Shown piece by piece: positions 36,400 to 46,190 of a DNA stretch of 64,000 nt (within the stretch, counting starts at the first letter, position 1; every line of letters starts with the position of its first letter). The notes beneath the pieces are model-generated. The model was not told the origin of the DNA. It was given only the letters and a program-made list of their open reading frames with translations, and did not search any database. The translations under genes were made by a program, and so were the position numbers. Source of the stretch: Desulfomarina profundi (GTDB taxonomy: Bacteria; Desulfobacterota; Desulfobulbia; Desulfobulbales; Desulfocapsaceae); contig NZ_AP024086.1 in the NCBI RefSeq assembly GCF_019703855.1, forward strand, positions 4,112,501-4,176,500, read 5' to 3'.

Positions 36400-36485
36400 G
36401 CTCCTTTATTTATTACGGAAGTCTGCAATGCTGCAGAGGTATTGTTCGCAGTCTGACTTCCGTGTGATGAATTGTTGTTCTCAAC

Positions 36486-36595
36486 GTAACAGGTCACAGG
36501 GTACCGAATCTTTCCGCGATCAGCCCGGCTTACGTATGACCAATACGCTGCGCCGGGCTGCTTGCGAAAATCTCCGGCACCCTGTAACCTGTTGC
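36486..36595. repeat. Large imperfect palindrome upstream of the scaffold/M16C genes
   Basis: The left arm GTAACAGGTCACAGGGTACC and right arm GGCACCCTGTAACCTGTTGC pair, with CAGCCCGG/CCGGGCTG and ACGTAT/ATACGC near the tip. It is about 110 bp and occupies most of the 36400-36688 gap, where I see no gene. Its GTAACAGGTCACAGG end resembles the complement of the 46-bp repeats at 9334 and 51997. Confidence 0.75.
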
Positions 36596-36688
36596 AAATA
36601 CAATGACTGATACAACGAGGTTGCCTGTCCTGTGATCAGTTACTTCTCAACACTATACCTGAATCCTGTGGGATGGACATCTGAAAAA

Positions 36689-39603
36689 TCAGAGTTCTGT
36701 AAGCTTTTCAAAGAGATCGCGGTCTTCCTCAATTTTCATCCTGTTGCCGATGACGGATCGGTGACTTTCCGGTATCATCCGGGCAAATGGTTTTGCAAAG
36801 GCGCGCATGTCTTCAACGTTTGTGGTGGTGATTTCTTCCAGTCGTTGTCTTTTGTATTCCGGGGTGATCCCGTTCAGGTAATCGTTTCTGGCGGTTGCAC
36901 CTTTTGCTGCACTGCTCTGCAGGGGCGTAAAGGTGCCGTAGGTTCCGATGATGAGTTGTTCCATCACTTCCTCCGGTAGATCAAGAGACTCGATAATGGT
37001 TGGTATCTGGTTATATGCCTCGTATGTTTTCCGCACATTGGGGTCACGGTAGCTGACCAGGGCGAGATTGCCGCTTATCTGTCCAAACTGGATGAAGCAG
37101 CCGTATGCTCCTCCCATTTGGCGAACACTGTTCCACAGGTAGTCTCGGGAGAGGTATGTTTTCAAAACCTCAAAGTGGCCATTATATCCTTTTCCATTTT
37201 TCAGGAGATTTCCACCCTGGACGACGAAAGCCACCTCGGCGGAAGTGATAAAGGCTTCATGGCGGGGAAACGAAATATCCGGTGGAGGCTGGGGGGCGGG
37301 CTTTCTGGAGCCGAGAGCTCCGGGGATACAACCGCCGATCCGGGCAAAATGCTCTATTTCCTTTTTATTCGCGGTTATCGACAGGAGGAGATTGTCCCTG
37401 TTAAACAGTAATGTTGTCAGTTCCTGCAGAATAGTCAGAAATTGTTCTTCCAGGGAGTCGTAATCGAGAGCCAGTTTTTTCAGCTGCAGGTAGGCTGTTA
37501 CCCCGTTGAAACTCTCATTATATCTGCCCGCTGTACTTAAATGAGCAAAGACCCGGGTGGTGGGGAGGTTGTATCCTTCGCTCTGGGCCGCGTGTTCCGC
37601 CCAGGCAAATTCTCTGCCGACAATTTCCCTGATTCTGGTTCTGTCACTGAAAGACACGCTGGAGAGAGTTTCCGCCAGAAGTTGCAGAGCCTGATCAGTG
37701 TAGTCCGGCAGACATTTGAGATGCAGCCAGAGAACAGGACGGGTAGTGTCCGGTCGGTTTCGGTTGGTGTAGGTTGTCAAGGAATGGGAAAAAGATCCGG
37801 TGCAGGTGGCGATTTCCTTGGCATACTGCCTGAAATCGAGTTTTTCCGTGCCGATCTCCGTTAAGATGGTGCCGAAGATATCAAGCCAGGGAAGGAGGCG
37901 TGGCTCAAGGCAGGAGAAATCAAAACCGATATCCAGATAGGAGATATGATTAGTGGGGAGATCATTGACCAGAACTTCATGGCCAAACATCTCTTCCGGC
38001 GAGACGGCATGAAATTCGGCATCCACTCCCAGGTCCCGGAGAGAAAGGCGGGGCAGCAGGGAAAGTGTTTCAACGCTGTTGGGCGTCTGTTGTTCCCTGA
38101 TAAGGTCAAGTGTTTTGCGAATCCTGTCGGCCCGTTCTTTTTCTGTGGCCCTGCTGTCGTATTCGGCCAGTCTCCGCTGTTCCTCCTCCTGGGTCTTCTG
38201 CTGTTTTTCGGGATCCGGTACAAGGGTTACGGTGACGGAGGAGGGATTGTCAAGCAGGTGGTTTTCAATCAGTTCCTCAAAATAGTTTTCATTCAATGCC
38301 TTTTGACGCAGAGTTTTGATCAGCTCTTCACTTTTCAGGTGCTGGAAAGGGTCATTGCCGTATTTCATGGCTCCCATGGCTTTGCCGATTCGGTCAAGCC
38401 CGCGCTGGGCCTTGCTCGATTCTTCACGGAAACTGAATTCAAATTTATTCAGTTCGGAAAGGACCAGGTCCCGGTCCAGTCCTTTCTGTACCATTTTTCT
38501 CAGAGTATCTGAATAAAGAGCCAGGAAATCGTCACGATGTTTTGCTTCGCTGCCCACCAGGTAACTGACCATCATGGTTCTGTAAGATGATCCGGCCATA
38601 TAGAACCCGCCGAAGTCTTTGCAGAGTCCACTGGAGGTGATACTGTTTTTCAGGGGGACCCATCTGAATTAAAAAGAATATTGGCGATAATCTGGAACGC
38701 GGTGTTTTCCTCACGATTGGCGACTGTAGACACATTGGTTCCAAGGGCCAGAAATGTCTTTTCGGTGGTGTCTGTTGAATCCACCCCATAACTGTCTTCA
38801 ATAAAGACTGGGCTGTCGGGTGGGGTGCCTTTTTTGATTTCCGCACGCTTACCGGGGTCACTGAATGTAGAGAAAAATCTGTCATGCAGAAATTCCAGTT
38901 CTTCCTCCAGGGGGGCGTCCCCGTAGAGAAAAAACATGCCATTTGACGGGTGATAGTGTTTTTTGTGAAAGGCACAAAATTCTTCGTAACTCAGGTCCGG
39001 AATGTTTCGCGGGTCTCCGCCCGATTCATGGGCGTAGGTGGATCCGGGCAGGAGTCCTGCAAAAATATGATGAAAGATATGACGGATGGGATCGGAAAAA
39101 GCACCTTTCATTTCGTTGTAAACAACTCCCTGGTACTGGAGCGGTGAGTCAAGGCTCTCCTGGTGGTAGTGCCAGCCTTCCTGTTCAAAGGTTTTTTCGG
39201 TCAGAAGAGGATTGAAGACCACATCACAGTAGACATCCATGATATTGAAATATTCTTTCAGGTTTCTGGTGGCGAAAGGATAATAGGTGATATCGGAGCC
39301 GGTCATGGCATTGAGAAAAGTGGTCAGCCCTCCCTTGTTGATTTCGCCGAACACGTCTTTGACCGGGTATTTTTCTGACCCCATCAAGACCGAATGTTCG
39401 AGAATATGAGCCACACCGGTAGAGTCGGTGGGGACGGTATTGAAAGCTGCCGAAAAAGTCTTGTTGGAGTCACTGTTTTTGATGGCAAGAACAGGGCATT
39501 TCAGCAGAGAGTGTTCAAAGAGAAAAACGGTGGAATCGATTTCTTTTATAAATTCTTCACGTTTCAGTGTGAAGCCTGGAAAGGAGGATGTCATGGTTTT
39601 CAT
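36689..39603 (-). CDS. M16C peptidase (presequence-protease-like), split by a frame break
   Basis: Zinc peptidase of the M16C (PreP/Cym1) group that clears peptides inside a closed chamber. The inverted zinc motif HILEH lies in VAHILEHSVLMGSEKYPVKD, followed by KGGLTTFLNAMTGSDITYYP. The first segment ends at FNSDGSP, and the second resumes with KNSITSSGLCKDFGGFYMAG in another frame. One extra G in the + strand G5 run at 38653-38657 joins them into a 971-residue protein, the usual length. The second half has the expected C-terminal M16 domains (EAFITSAEVAFVVQGGNL, RQMGGAYGCFIQFG). It is seven bases from dtd, so both are likely one operon. Confidence 0.88.
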
Positions 39604-39609
39604 AGGTAA

Positions 39610-40059
39610 TCAGAATTTTTTATGGGAATCAAGCAGGAGGGTTACCGGGCCGTCATTGACCAGATCCACAGCCATTGCTGCCCGGAAGGTTCCGGTGGCG
39701 AACCGGATCTGTCTCCTCTTGATCTCTTCTACAAACCGGTGATAGATTGGCTCGGCGATCTCCGGCGGTGCCGCATCGGAATAGCCTGGACGCCTTCCCT
39801 TGCGGCAATCACCGTAGAGAGTGAACTGAGAGATTATAAGCATTTCTCCTCCAATGTCTTCAAGGGAAAGGTTCATTTTTCCATTATTGTCCTCAAATAT
39901 GCGAAGAGCTGTGGTTTTGTCCGCCATCCATCGCAGATCCCTGTCTGTGTCACTGGCGTGAATGCCGAGTAAAACAACCAGGCCCCGACCGATTTTTCCT
40001 GTTATCGATGAATCAATTGTTACTGATGCACTGCTGACCCTCTGTATTACTGCACGCAT
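39610..40059 (-). CDS. dtd: D-aminoacyl-tRNA deacylase
   Basis: Hydrolyses D-amino acids from mischarged tRNA. The 149-residue DTD fold is complete, starting MRAVIQRVSSASVTID. It has the catalytic SQFTLYGDCRKGRRPGYSDA (Ser-Gln-Phe-Thr) and the cross-subunit NDGPVTLLLDS (Gly-cisPro) motif. It leads the dtd-M16C - strand pair. The 288 bases upstream (40060-40347) hold no gene. I see only AT-rich sequence there, with GGTATAATTTGTACCTG similar to a stretch at 34608, plus two ACCTGAAT repeats. Confidence 0.95.
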   Translation of the reverse strand: MRAVIQRVSSASVTIDSSITGKIGRGLVVLLGIHASDTDRDLRWMADKTTALRIFEDNNGKMNLSLEDIGGEMLIISQFTLYGDCRKGRRPGYSDAAPPEIAEPIYHRFVEEIKRRQIRFATGTFRAAMAVDLVNDGPVTLLLDSHKKF

Positions 40060-40347
40060 AAAACTGCTCCTTTCTGATTCCCCGGACCATAATGGATGGG
40101 CACCCTTTAAGAAACATTTATACCGGAATATGTGAAAAAATAAATACTTCTTCCAAATTACGAAGGGGAAATGGTATAATTTGTACCTGAACAGATTTTT
40201 TTATCTTATACCTGAATCCGTGAGCGTTCAATGGTGATTTTTCATGTCAACCATGTTGGATTTTTTAATTGTAGTTCCGGTATGTTACTTAAATAAAAAC
40301 ACAAAATCGTCACCTGTTCAGGTTATTCATTTTTCCCAGGTTTACAC

Positions 40348-40743
40348 ATGATTGAAAAACTGCAGAGCCTTGTCGGCAAAATGGCCATGGAGCTTCCCGG
40401 GATACTTGCCGCCGCAGTGGTTACAGTGGATGACGGTATGTCCATAGCTGAAACCGTGCGGGATGATAATATTGAAATAGCCGCTGCTTCTGCCTATCTT
40501 GCCTCAGTAGTCAAGTCCAATTCAAAGGCGATAAAACTGCTGGCGGATGATGAGGTTGTGGATGATATTCTGATCACAACCAGTCAGTTTCATTTTATCA
40601 TCAGGCATAAGGAGGAAGAGCCGTTTTTTATTTTTCTTATGACTACGAAAGAAGAGTGGCTCGGAAAGGCCAGATTGTTGATACAGAAATACGAAGAAGA
40701 TTTTGCCGGATTTGTGGGGGCGTGGGAAAAAAGTCTTGAATAA
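40348..40743 (+). CDS. Roadblock/LC7 domain protein
   Basis: A 131-residue Roadblock/LC7 protein (MglB-like fold). MAMELPGILAAAVVTVDDGMSIAE is the beta-hairpin signature, followed by EIAAASAYLASVVKSNSKAI and the VDDILITTSQFHFIIRH strand pair. Such proteins bind and regulate small Ras-like GTPases of the MglA type or serve as scaffold subunits in polarity and gliding systems. No MglA homologue is in the window. It faces, tail to tail, a response regulator that also ends in a Roadblock domain, which suggests that the two proteins work in one signalling module. An internal terminator hairpin separates them. Confidence 0.8.
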   Translation: MIEKLQSLVGKMAMELPGILAAAVVTVDDGMSIAETVRDDNIEIAAASAYLASVVKSNSKAIKLLADDEVVDDILITTSQFHFIIRHKEEEPFFIFLMTTKEEWLGKARLLIQKYEEDFAGFVGAWEKSLE

Positions 40744-40780
40744 TGCTTTTCCGGAGTGAAGAATATTCCGGAAAAGCATT
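40742..40780. terminator. Bidirectional terminator between the Roadblock genes
   Basis: AATGCTTTTCCGGA (40742-40755) pairs perfectly with TCCGGAAAAGCATT (40767-40780) over an 11-base loop, located between convergent genes, with short T-runs at both outer ends. Confidence 0.75.
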
Positions 40781-40792
40781 TCATGGTGCCTT

Positions 40793-42007
40793 CTAAAGGG
40801 ATGCCGCCTCCTGGATTTTCCTGGAGTTCTTCCTGATACTGATTCTGATCCAGCCCAGGTTGGTATCCTGATCAGCAACGATAACCAGAAAGGCTTCACT
40901 GCCCACCGGCGCAAAAAGAACCGGACCGTTCTCGAATTCAAACATGGTCATCTGCAGGTCTCCCTGGCCAAGTTGATTCCCCATGGACTCTGCAGAGCCA
41001 AAACCGGAAGAGGCAATTGCGCCAATCATTTCCGCGTCAATTCCTGCCCGTGCCAGGCTGTCCAGAAGAAAGCCGTCACGGCCGACAAGGCAGGCTGTAT
41101 GTACGCCTTCGATATTGGTGAATTCTGCTAATATTTCCTGAATCTCTGTCATTTCAAAATCCTCTGCTGAAATTTCTGGTTGTTCTTCTGCGCTGTCACT
41201 GTTTTCATCTTCCACCTCCCTGAAAGTGATGTCATTGTCTTCAGGGGGAGACTGGGAGTCTTCACCTTCGGATTCAGTTTCATGGGGTGGTTGTTGTGTA
41301 TCGTCTGTGTTTTCGCCGGATACCTCGGGGGCTGTAGTTTCATCATTCTGGACGGCCGCCTCAAAGAGCAGGGCTTCAAGGGACTTATCAATACTGACCA
41401 TGGGGGGCTGAACACCCTTGATATTCTGGAGAGTGCCGCCGTTGAACTGAAGGATGGTAAAGAACGCCTCCTCCCCACTGCGCTCGTCACACATGGCATG
41501 GACCACACTGCCATCTTTGAAAAAAATCATACCTTCCTGTTCCCCGGTGGTTACCTTGAGTGCTGCCGTTGCCCTGGAGAGCCCGTTGAACTGGACAATA
41601 TCCATCAGGTCAACCCCGTCAACAGTACCCTGGAAACCTTCATTTTCCTGGAGAACTTCTTCTATGATTGAACGAAGTTCCTTGATATCAAAAGGTTTTT
41701 CGATAAATCTCAGGCTGCCGCTCATCATCGCTTCGTTTTCGTAGCTGTTTGAAGGGTAAGCGGTCATGATGATAACACCGGTTTCCGGATGACGGTTGTT
41801 GATCTCGATCAACAATTCCAGACCGCTCATTCCCGGCATATTGATATCCGTGAGAACAAGGTCCGTCGGGTTATCGCTTAAAAGAGCCAGTGCCTCCTCG
41901 CCCGATTTTGCGGCCAGGATTTCAACATGTTCCATCGATTTGCTCAGGTTTCTCTGCAGCATCCAGAGCATATCTTCTTCATCATCAACGACCAGTACTC
42001 TTTTCAT
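40793..42007 (-). CDS. Response regulator: receiver + PATAN (DUF4388) + Roadblock
   Basis: A 404-residue signalling protein in three parts. Residues 1-120 are a receiver with the acidic pair (VVDDEEDM), phospho-acceptor Asp in DLVLTDINMPGMSG, Thr in IIMTAYP and Lys in FIEKPFDI. Residues 122-225 match a PATAN/DUF4388 domain (FQGTVDGVDLMDIVQFNGLSRATAALKV, EGMIFFKDGSVVHAMC). After an acidic linker rich in Glu, Asp, Ser and Pro (about 226-290), residues 295-404 form a Roadblock/LC7 domain (IEGVHTACLVGRDGFLLDSL). There is no DNA-binding output, so it probably acts by protein contact. It is tail to tail with the free Roadblock protein. Confidence 0.85.
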   Translation of the reverse strand: MKRVLVVDDEEDMLWMLQRNLSKSMEHVEILAAKSGEEALALLSDNPTDLVLTDINMPGMSGLELLIEINNRHPETGVIIMTAYPSNSYENEAMMSGSLRFIEKPFDIKELRSIIEEVLQENEGFQGTVDGVDLMDIVQFNGLSRATAALKVTTGEQEGMIFFKDGSVVHAMCDERSGEEAFFTILQFNGGTLQNIKGVQPPMVSIDKSLEALLFEAAVQNDETTAPEVSGENTDDTQQPPHETESEGEDSQSPPEDNDITFREVEDENSDSAEEQPEISAEDFEMTEIQEILAEFTNIEGVHTACLVGRDGFLLDSLARAGIDAEMIGAIASSGFGSAESMGNQLGQGDLQMTMFEFENGPVLFAPVGSEAFLVIVADQDTNLGWIRISIRKNSRKIQEAASL

Positions 42008-42208
42008 AATTTCACCATTTGGCGGAAATGTTAATCTGATTCATGAAGAGACCCTGCCCGTTTTCTGGGCGGTCTATTTAAACAAATATCAATATTGCAA
42101 AACCTGGTCCATTTTAAAAACCCTTTGAAAGAGTGTGGTTGATTTGGATTTTATTCCTGTTGCCGGGCCTTCCGGTCCAGCTGAAGTGGCCGGAAACTGG
42201 TCACCTGG

Positions 42209-42877
42209 TCAATATTTGATCAGGTGATTGCTTTGTAGGGTTACAATTCCCTGTGGTGTAAGGATACGACCGAGCAGAAAGGGAGTAGACTCCGTTGGCA
42301 GAGGTTTTATGGTCACATGGGACAGGGCCTCCATGGAAGAAAGAATACTTTTGAGCCAGACCGGCGACGGGTGGTGAATTTCAAGATTGACCAGGCGACA
42401 ATGTTTGTCTTCCATCCTCTCGGAGGGATGGGATTGTCTGTTATGCCACTGGATCACATAAGGCACCATGCCGCCTGCAAGCAGATGGCCGTCTTCCGGT
42501 GTTGAGAATGACCATTCCAGATCTCCACGGGAGAGTTTTACAGGGTTGCCGAGTTCAAGTTTTGATTTTTGCCGTATTGCGGAAAGATTATCCGTGTTGA
42601 TAACCCATGTCAGGAGTCGGGGTGATCTTTTCAGTTCTTCTCTGACAAATGGGTCATCCAGGCCGAACCAGCGGGGGAAGGGTGGCGGGACAGCTCCATA
42701 GTCAATGGCTATCACTTCTAAAAACGTGTTGTTCCCCAGTTTCATGACATGATTCTCTGTGCCCATTTGTGAGTGCTTTCCACCGGGAGGAATATCCACG
42801 TTTAATACAGATTTGATATAGGAAACTCCTTCTTTTACCGTGGAGGCACCAATTACCAGATGATCAAGGTTGGTCAT
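42209..42877 (-). CDS. Glyoxalase-like (VOC) domain protein
   Basis: A 222-residue protein of the glyoxalase-like superfamily. LDHLVIGASTVKEGVSYI opens the first module with the His that usually binds metal, then GTENHVMKLGNNTFLEVIAID carries the next His and Glu. The second half (ESTPFLLGRILTPQGIVTLQ) is a diverged partner module. The function is unknown, and known relatives range from lyases to binding proteins. It lies directly after the two-gene XRE unit on the same strand. Confidence 0.75.
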   Translation of the reverse strand: MTNLDHLVIGASTVKEGVSYIKSVLNVDIPPGGKHSQMGTENHVMKLGNNTFLEVIAIDYGAVPPPFPRWFGLDDPFVREELKRSPRLLTWVINTDNLSAIRQKSKLELGNPVKLSRGDLEWSFSTPEDGHLLAGGMVPYVIQWHNRQSHPSERMEDKHCRLVNLEIHHPSPVWLKSILSSMEALSHVTIKPLPTESTPFLLGRILTPQGIVTLQSNHLIKY

Positions 42878-42889
42878 AAAACTTAAGTA

Positions 42890-43510
42890 TTATTCAAAAA
42901 AGGTGATTTTTTCGTTTTCCATGAGGATGGAAAGTCTTTCTTTCAAAAGTGTTGCCAGGGAAAACTGTTCGAACACTCCGGTGAGATATGTTTCCAGGGA
43001 GTGGGGATAATTTTCGACGAATCCGGGCAATATGGCTCCCCGGCACATGGCGGCCTCCTGCTTGAAGTGGTTGACGATATGATGCAGGTCTGTAGTAAAT
43101 CCCTGCAGGTTTCGTTTGTCGAAATGATTATTGAAGAGATGCAGCTTTCTGCCCGGATAGCTGACCTTGGGCTGATGGCTGTCCGCATCCTGGATCTGAA
43201 AATGAAAATAGGGGCACCGCTCCATGATATAGGCTCGATGAATCTGTGGCAGCTTCAGGGCAAGGGAGAGTCCATTGGCAAAATAGTCAACCACCAGTTT
43301 GGCCCGCCGGGGATGTTTTTCCCTGGTGGCCGGGGAAAGGTGTCGCTCCAGATATTCATCCAGGCAGGTTTTGCAGATATAAGTATCAAGACGGGATCCG
43401 GCGCTGCAGTTTTCCCTGAAGAGTGACATCCGTTCCTTCAGCAGTTCCTCCGTAAGAGTGTATCTGAAAAGAGCTGCCGCATTATTTTCTTCGTAAGGGT
43501 ATTCTTTCAT
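42890..43510 (-). CDS. Hypothetical protein paired with an XRE regulator
   Basis: I do not recognise the family. I start at ATG 43510 (MKEYPYEENN), because the upstream stop and this start share bases as TAATG, a common coupling arrangement. The 206-residue protein has cysteines at CSAGSR, YICKTCLDEYLE and MERCPYFHF and histidines at HLSPATREKHP and HIVNHFKQEAAMC. It is mostly helical, basic and aromatic, with no membrane segment. The Cys/His richness could mean metal binding. Its fixed link with an upstream helix-turn-helix protein suggests that one controls or modifies the other. Confidence 0.6.
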   Translation of the reverse strand: MKEYPYEENNAAALFRYTLTEELLKERMSLFRENCSAGSRLDTYICKTCLDEYLERHLSPATREKHPRRAKLVVDYFANGLSLALKLPQIHRAYIMERCPYFHFQIQDADSHQPKVSYPGRKLHLFNNHFDKRNLQGFTTDLHHIVNHFKQEAAMCRGAILPGFVENYPHSLETYLTGVFEQFSLATLLKERLSILMENEKITFFE

Positions 43511-43920
43511 TAAATACAGTTTTCGTGGCATAAAAACGCCACTGGGCCTGTTTTTAACCAGAATTTTCGTACCCCGATTTGCTCAAGTACCACCAGAAGA
43601 AGATCAAAATAGATATGGTCATACTGGGGAAGATTGCCTCCGGTGATTTTTCTTGCCCTGTTGTTTTTGAGAATGTCCGGGATATCTTCTCTGCACAACG
43701 GTTGATAATCATAGTTGGAGAGAATCTGGTTGATATCAGAGATAGTGAAGTTGAGAGCCAGGAGAATTGAGGTTATTTTATCTTTTCCGGGTCTGTTTAT
43801 TTTTCCCTTGGCCAGTTTTGAAAGGTAAGTGTCGGAGACCCCTGAAGCCTGGCTGATATTGTGCAGGTTGAGACCACTTCCTTCAATTATTCTGTTGAGG
43901 GTTTGCGGAAATATTCTCAT
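43510..43920 (-). CDS. XRE-type helix-turn-helix transcriptional regulator
   Basis: A 136-residue Cro/CI-type DNA-binding protein. NRIIEGSGLNLHNISQASGVSDTYLSKLAKGK is the HTH. It is followed by DKITSILLALNFTISDINQIL, the usual helix 4-5 region, and a C-terminal extension (residues 75-136) of unknown role containing LLLVVLEQIGVRKFWLKTGP. It is coupled to the Cys/His-rich protein downstream by a TAATG overlap. The AT-rich 43921-44092 interval, shared with the divergent peptidase gene, holds no gene and is a likely regulatory target. Confidence 0.8.
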   Translation of the reverse strand: MRIFPQTLNRIIEGSGLNLHNISQASGVSDTYLSKLAKGKINRPGKDKITSILLALNFTISDINQILSNYDYQPLCREDIPDILKNNRARKITGGNLPQYDHIYFDLLLVVLEQIGVRKFWLKTGPVAFLCHENCI

Positions 43921-44092
43921 ATAAGTGCAGGATTGAGGTTGCTGTTAAAGTGAATAACCCGTAAGAATTATTATCATACAGACTGTTTGCCAATTCTTCA
44001 ATTATTGTTTGATAATTTCTTGTTTTTCGGTTAAAAGATTTTTTAAACTTTGATTTAGGATGTATTAAAACTTGATTGAGAGAGTTGGTATT

Positions 44093-45196
44093 GTGGTTGA
44101 AGAACAATTGAAAAAAGAGATGGCAAACCTGCTTGAAGAACTGATTCGAATTCCTTCAACCCGGACAAGACCGGATGAAATCCTTCGCTGCAGTGATTTT
44201 ATTGAACGGTGGCTGGAAGAGAACGAGATACCCTTCCAGCGTTATACGAAAAACAATGTACCCTCGATTGTTGTTCTGCCACCCGGAAAATCTTCAGTAA
44301 AAATTCTACTGATGGCTCATTTTGATGTGGTTGAGGCTGAAAATGCTGCTCTCTATACGCCACGACAGGAAAATGGTCGACTGTACGGCAGAGGTGCCAT
44401 TGATGATAAATATGGCGTTGCCCTCTCTCTGGTTCTGTTCAGGAATCACCTGAAAATGTTGCAGGAAAACGGAAAGGGAGTTGAAGATATTTGTTTTGGT
44501 CTGCTATTTACCGGTGACGAAGAGGTCGGTGGAGAAAATGGAGTCGGCAGCGTGAATGAGAAAATCAATACTGATTTTTTCATAGCCCTGGATGGAGGTA
44601 ATCCAAAACTTATTGTCACCAAAGAAAAGGGCATAGTTCGTCTCCGGCTGGATGCCATCGGGGAGGCTGCTCATGCCGCCCGTCCCTGGCTGGGGAAAAA
44701 TGCTTTTGATATTCTCGTTGAGGATTACCATGAAATCAAGGCTCTTTTTCCAGAAAAAAGAGCGGATCACTGGCATAAAACCATGGTGTTGACCAAATGC
44801 GGCGCAGGAAATGGTTCCAGTAATATGGTACCCGGGAAAGCGTATGCGTTGATGGACATACGGTATACGGAGCATGACGATCCGGAGGAAATCTTCAGTA
44901 CCATTAAAAATACGGTTCAGAGCAATGTCACCCTCCTGGAACAGGCACCACTCTTTTATGGCGGAGATTCACCGTATCTCTATCTGCTGCAGAAATACTC
45001 GGGAGGTGCACGCCTCGGTTTTGAACATGGAGCCTCGGATGCCCGCTATTTTTCGGAAAAGAAAGTTCCGGGAGTAATCTGGGGAGCGGACGGGGAAATG
45101 TCTCAGCACACCGAAGAGGAGCATATTGTTCTTGATTCTTTCCATGAAATGTATGATCGCCTTGATCGTTTTCTGAAAGAAGTGGCAAGGGGGTGA
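44093..45196 (+). CDS. M20-family dipeptidase / carboxypeptidase
   Basis: Dizinc peptidase of the M20 family. Metal ligands are visible as His-Asp in LLMAHFDVVEAE, Asp in GRGAIDDKYGVALSL, and Glu-Glu in FTGDEEVGGENG (catalytic base and bridging pair). The lid/dimerisation domain follows RLRLDAIGEAAHAARPW, and the closing His is near EMSQHTEEEH. The start is uncertain: GTG 44093 has a GAGAG upstream, TTG 44072 and ATG 44120 are alternatives. It lies four bases before dppD, so intracellular peptide cleavage is probably coupled to import by the following ABC transporter. Confidence 0.88.
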   Translation: MVEEQLKKEMANLLEELIRIPSTRTRPDEILRCSDFIERWLEENEIPFQRYTKNNVPSIVVLPPGKSSVKILLMAHFDVVEAENAALYTPRQENGRLYGRGAIDDKYGVALSLVLFRNHLKMLQENGKGVEDICFGLLFTGDEEVGGENGVGSVNEKINTDFFIALDGGNPKLIVTKEKGIVRLRLDAIGEAAHAARPWLGKNAFDILVEDYHEIKALFPEKRADHWHKTMVLTKCGAGNGSSNMVPGKAYALMDIRYTEHDDPEEIFSTIKNTVQSNVTLLEQAPLFYGGDSPYLYLLQKYSGGARLGFEHGASDARYFSEKKVPGVIWGADGEMSQHTEEEHIVLDSFHEMYDRLDRFLKEVARG

Positions 45197-45200
45197 TGGC

Positions 45201-46190
45201 ATGACAGGATCCCGTCTGCTTGACGTCAAAAATCTGAAAACATGGTTTTATACCTTTGAAGGCGTGGCCAAAGCGGTTAATGGTGTCTCTTACACACTGA
45301 ACAAGGGTGAATCCCTGGGTATTGTCGGGGAGTCGGGTTGTGGCAAATCGGTCACAGCGTCGTCGGTCATGAGAATTGTGCCGGAGCCTCCGGGGAAAAT
45401 TGTCGGCGGTAAAATCTTCTTTCATGGGGAAGATTTGGTGCAATTGAGTCAGAAGGAGATGCGTCGTATTCGTGGGAACCGTATTGCCATGATCTTTCAG
45501 GAGCCGATGACCTCTCTCAATCCTGTCTTCACCATCGGCAATCAGATCGCAGAGATGTTCATTCTCCACAGGGGCATGAGTAAGAAGGATGGACTGGATG
45601 CGGCAGTGGAGATGCTGGATCGGGTGCAGATACCGGCTCCGGAGAAAAGGGTGGGAGAATATCCTCACCAGCTTTCCGGGGGGATGCGGCAGCGGGCAAT
45701 GATAGCCATGGCTCTGGCCTGTGACCCGGAGTTGCTCATAGCCGATGAACCGACAACGGCTCTGGATGTAACGGTTCAGGCCCAGATTCTCGATCTGATG
45801 AACAGGTTGAAGGATGAACTGGATACAGCCATACAGATGATTACCCATGATCTGGGTGTCATTTCGGAAATGGCGGATCGGATTGTGGTCATGTACGCGG
45901 GTCGGGTTGTGGAGGAGGCGGAAACAGTTGAATTGTTCCAAAACAGCTTGCACCCGTATACCAGGGGGTTGCTGCATTCCATACCGATTCTCGGCAGCCG
46001 CAGCAGGGGAGAACAGAAAAAGCTGAGTGAAATAAAAGGAATAGTTCCAAGTCTTTACGGTCTTCCTGTCGGTTGCGCATTCAGGGAACGGTGTTCCCGG
46101 GCCATGAAAATATGCGGTGAACAGGAACCACCGCTGTATGGTGTCAGTGGAAATCATGCTGTTCGCTGCTGGCTCCATCAAGACCATTGA
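45201..46190 (+). CDS. dppD: Dipeptide/oligopeptide ABC transporter ATP-binding protein (DppD type)
   Basis: First of two ATPases of a peptide importer. Walker A is [11 protein letters not shown], the signature [15 protein letters not shown], and Walker [13 protein letters not shown], with [17 protein letters not shown] as the switch. The C-terminal Opp/Dpp extension has the [20 protein letters not shown] cysteine motif, which binds a cluster or stabilises the family. It overlaps the dppF start by four bases. Gene order is M20 peptidase-dppD-dppF-dppA-dppB-dppC. Dipeptide versus oligopeptide (or nickel) specificity cannot be fixed from the ATPase. Confidence 0.92.
   Translation: MTGSRLLDVKNLKTWFYTFEGVAKAVNGVSYTLNKGESLGIVGESGCGKSVTASSVMRIVPEPPGKIVGGKIFFHGEDLVQLSQKEMRRIRGNRIAMIFQEPMTSLNPVFTIGNQIAEMFILHRGMSKKDGLDAAVEMLDRVQIPAPEKRVGEYPHQLSGGMRQRAMIAMALACDPELLIADEPTTALDVTVQAQILDLMNRLKDELDTAIQMITHDLGVISEMADRIVVMYAGRVVEEAETVELFQNSLHPYTRGLLHSIPILGSRSRGEQKKLSEIKGIVPSLYGLPVGCAFRERCSRAMKICGEQEPPLYGVSGNHAVRCWLHQDH

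Noticed and set aside
44928-46187. 419-residue antisense ORF over dppD
   Set aside because: His/Pro/Arg-rich translation typical of the reverse of an ABC ATPase gene.
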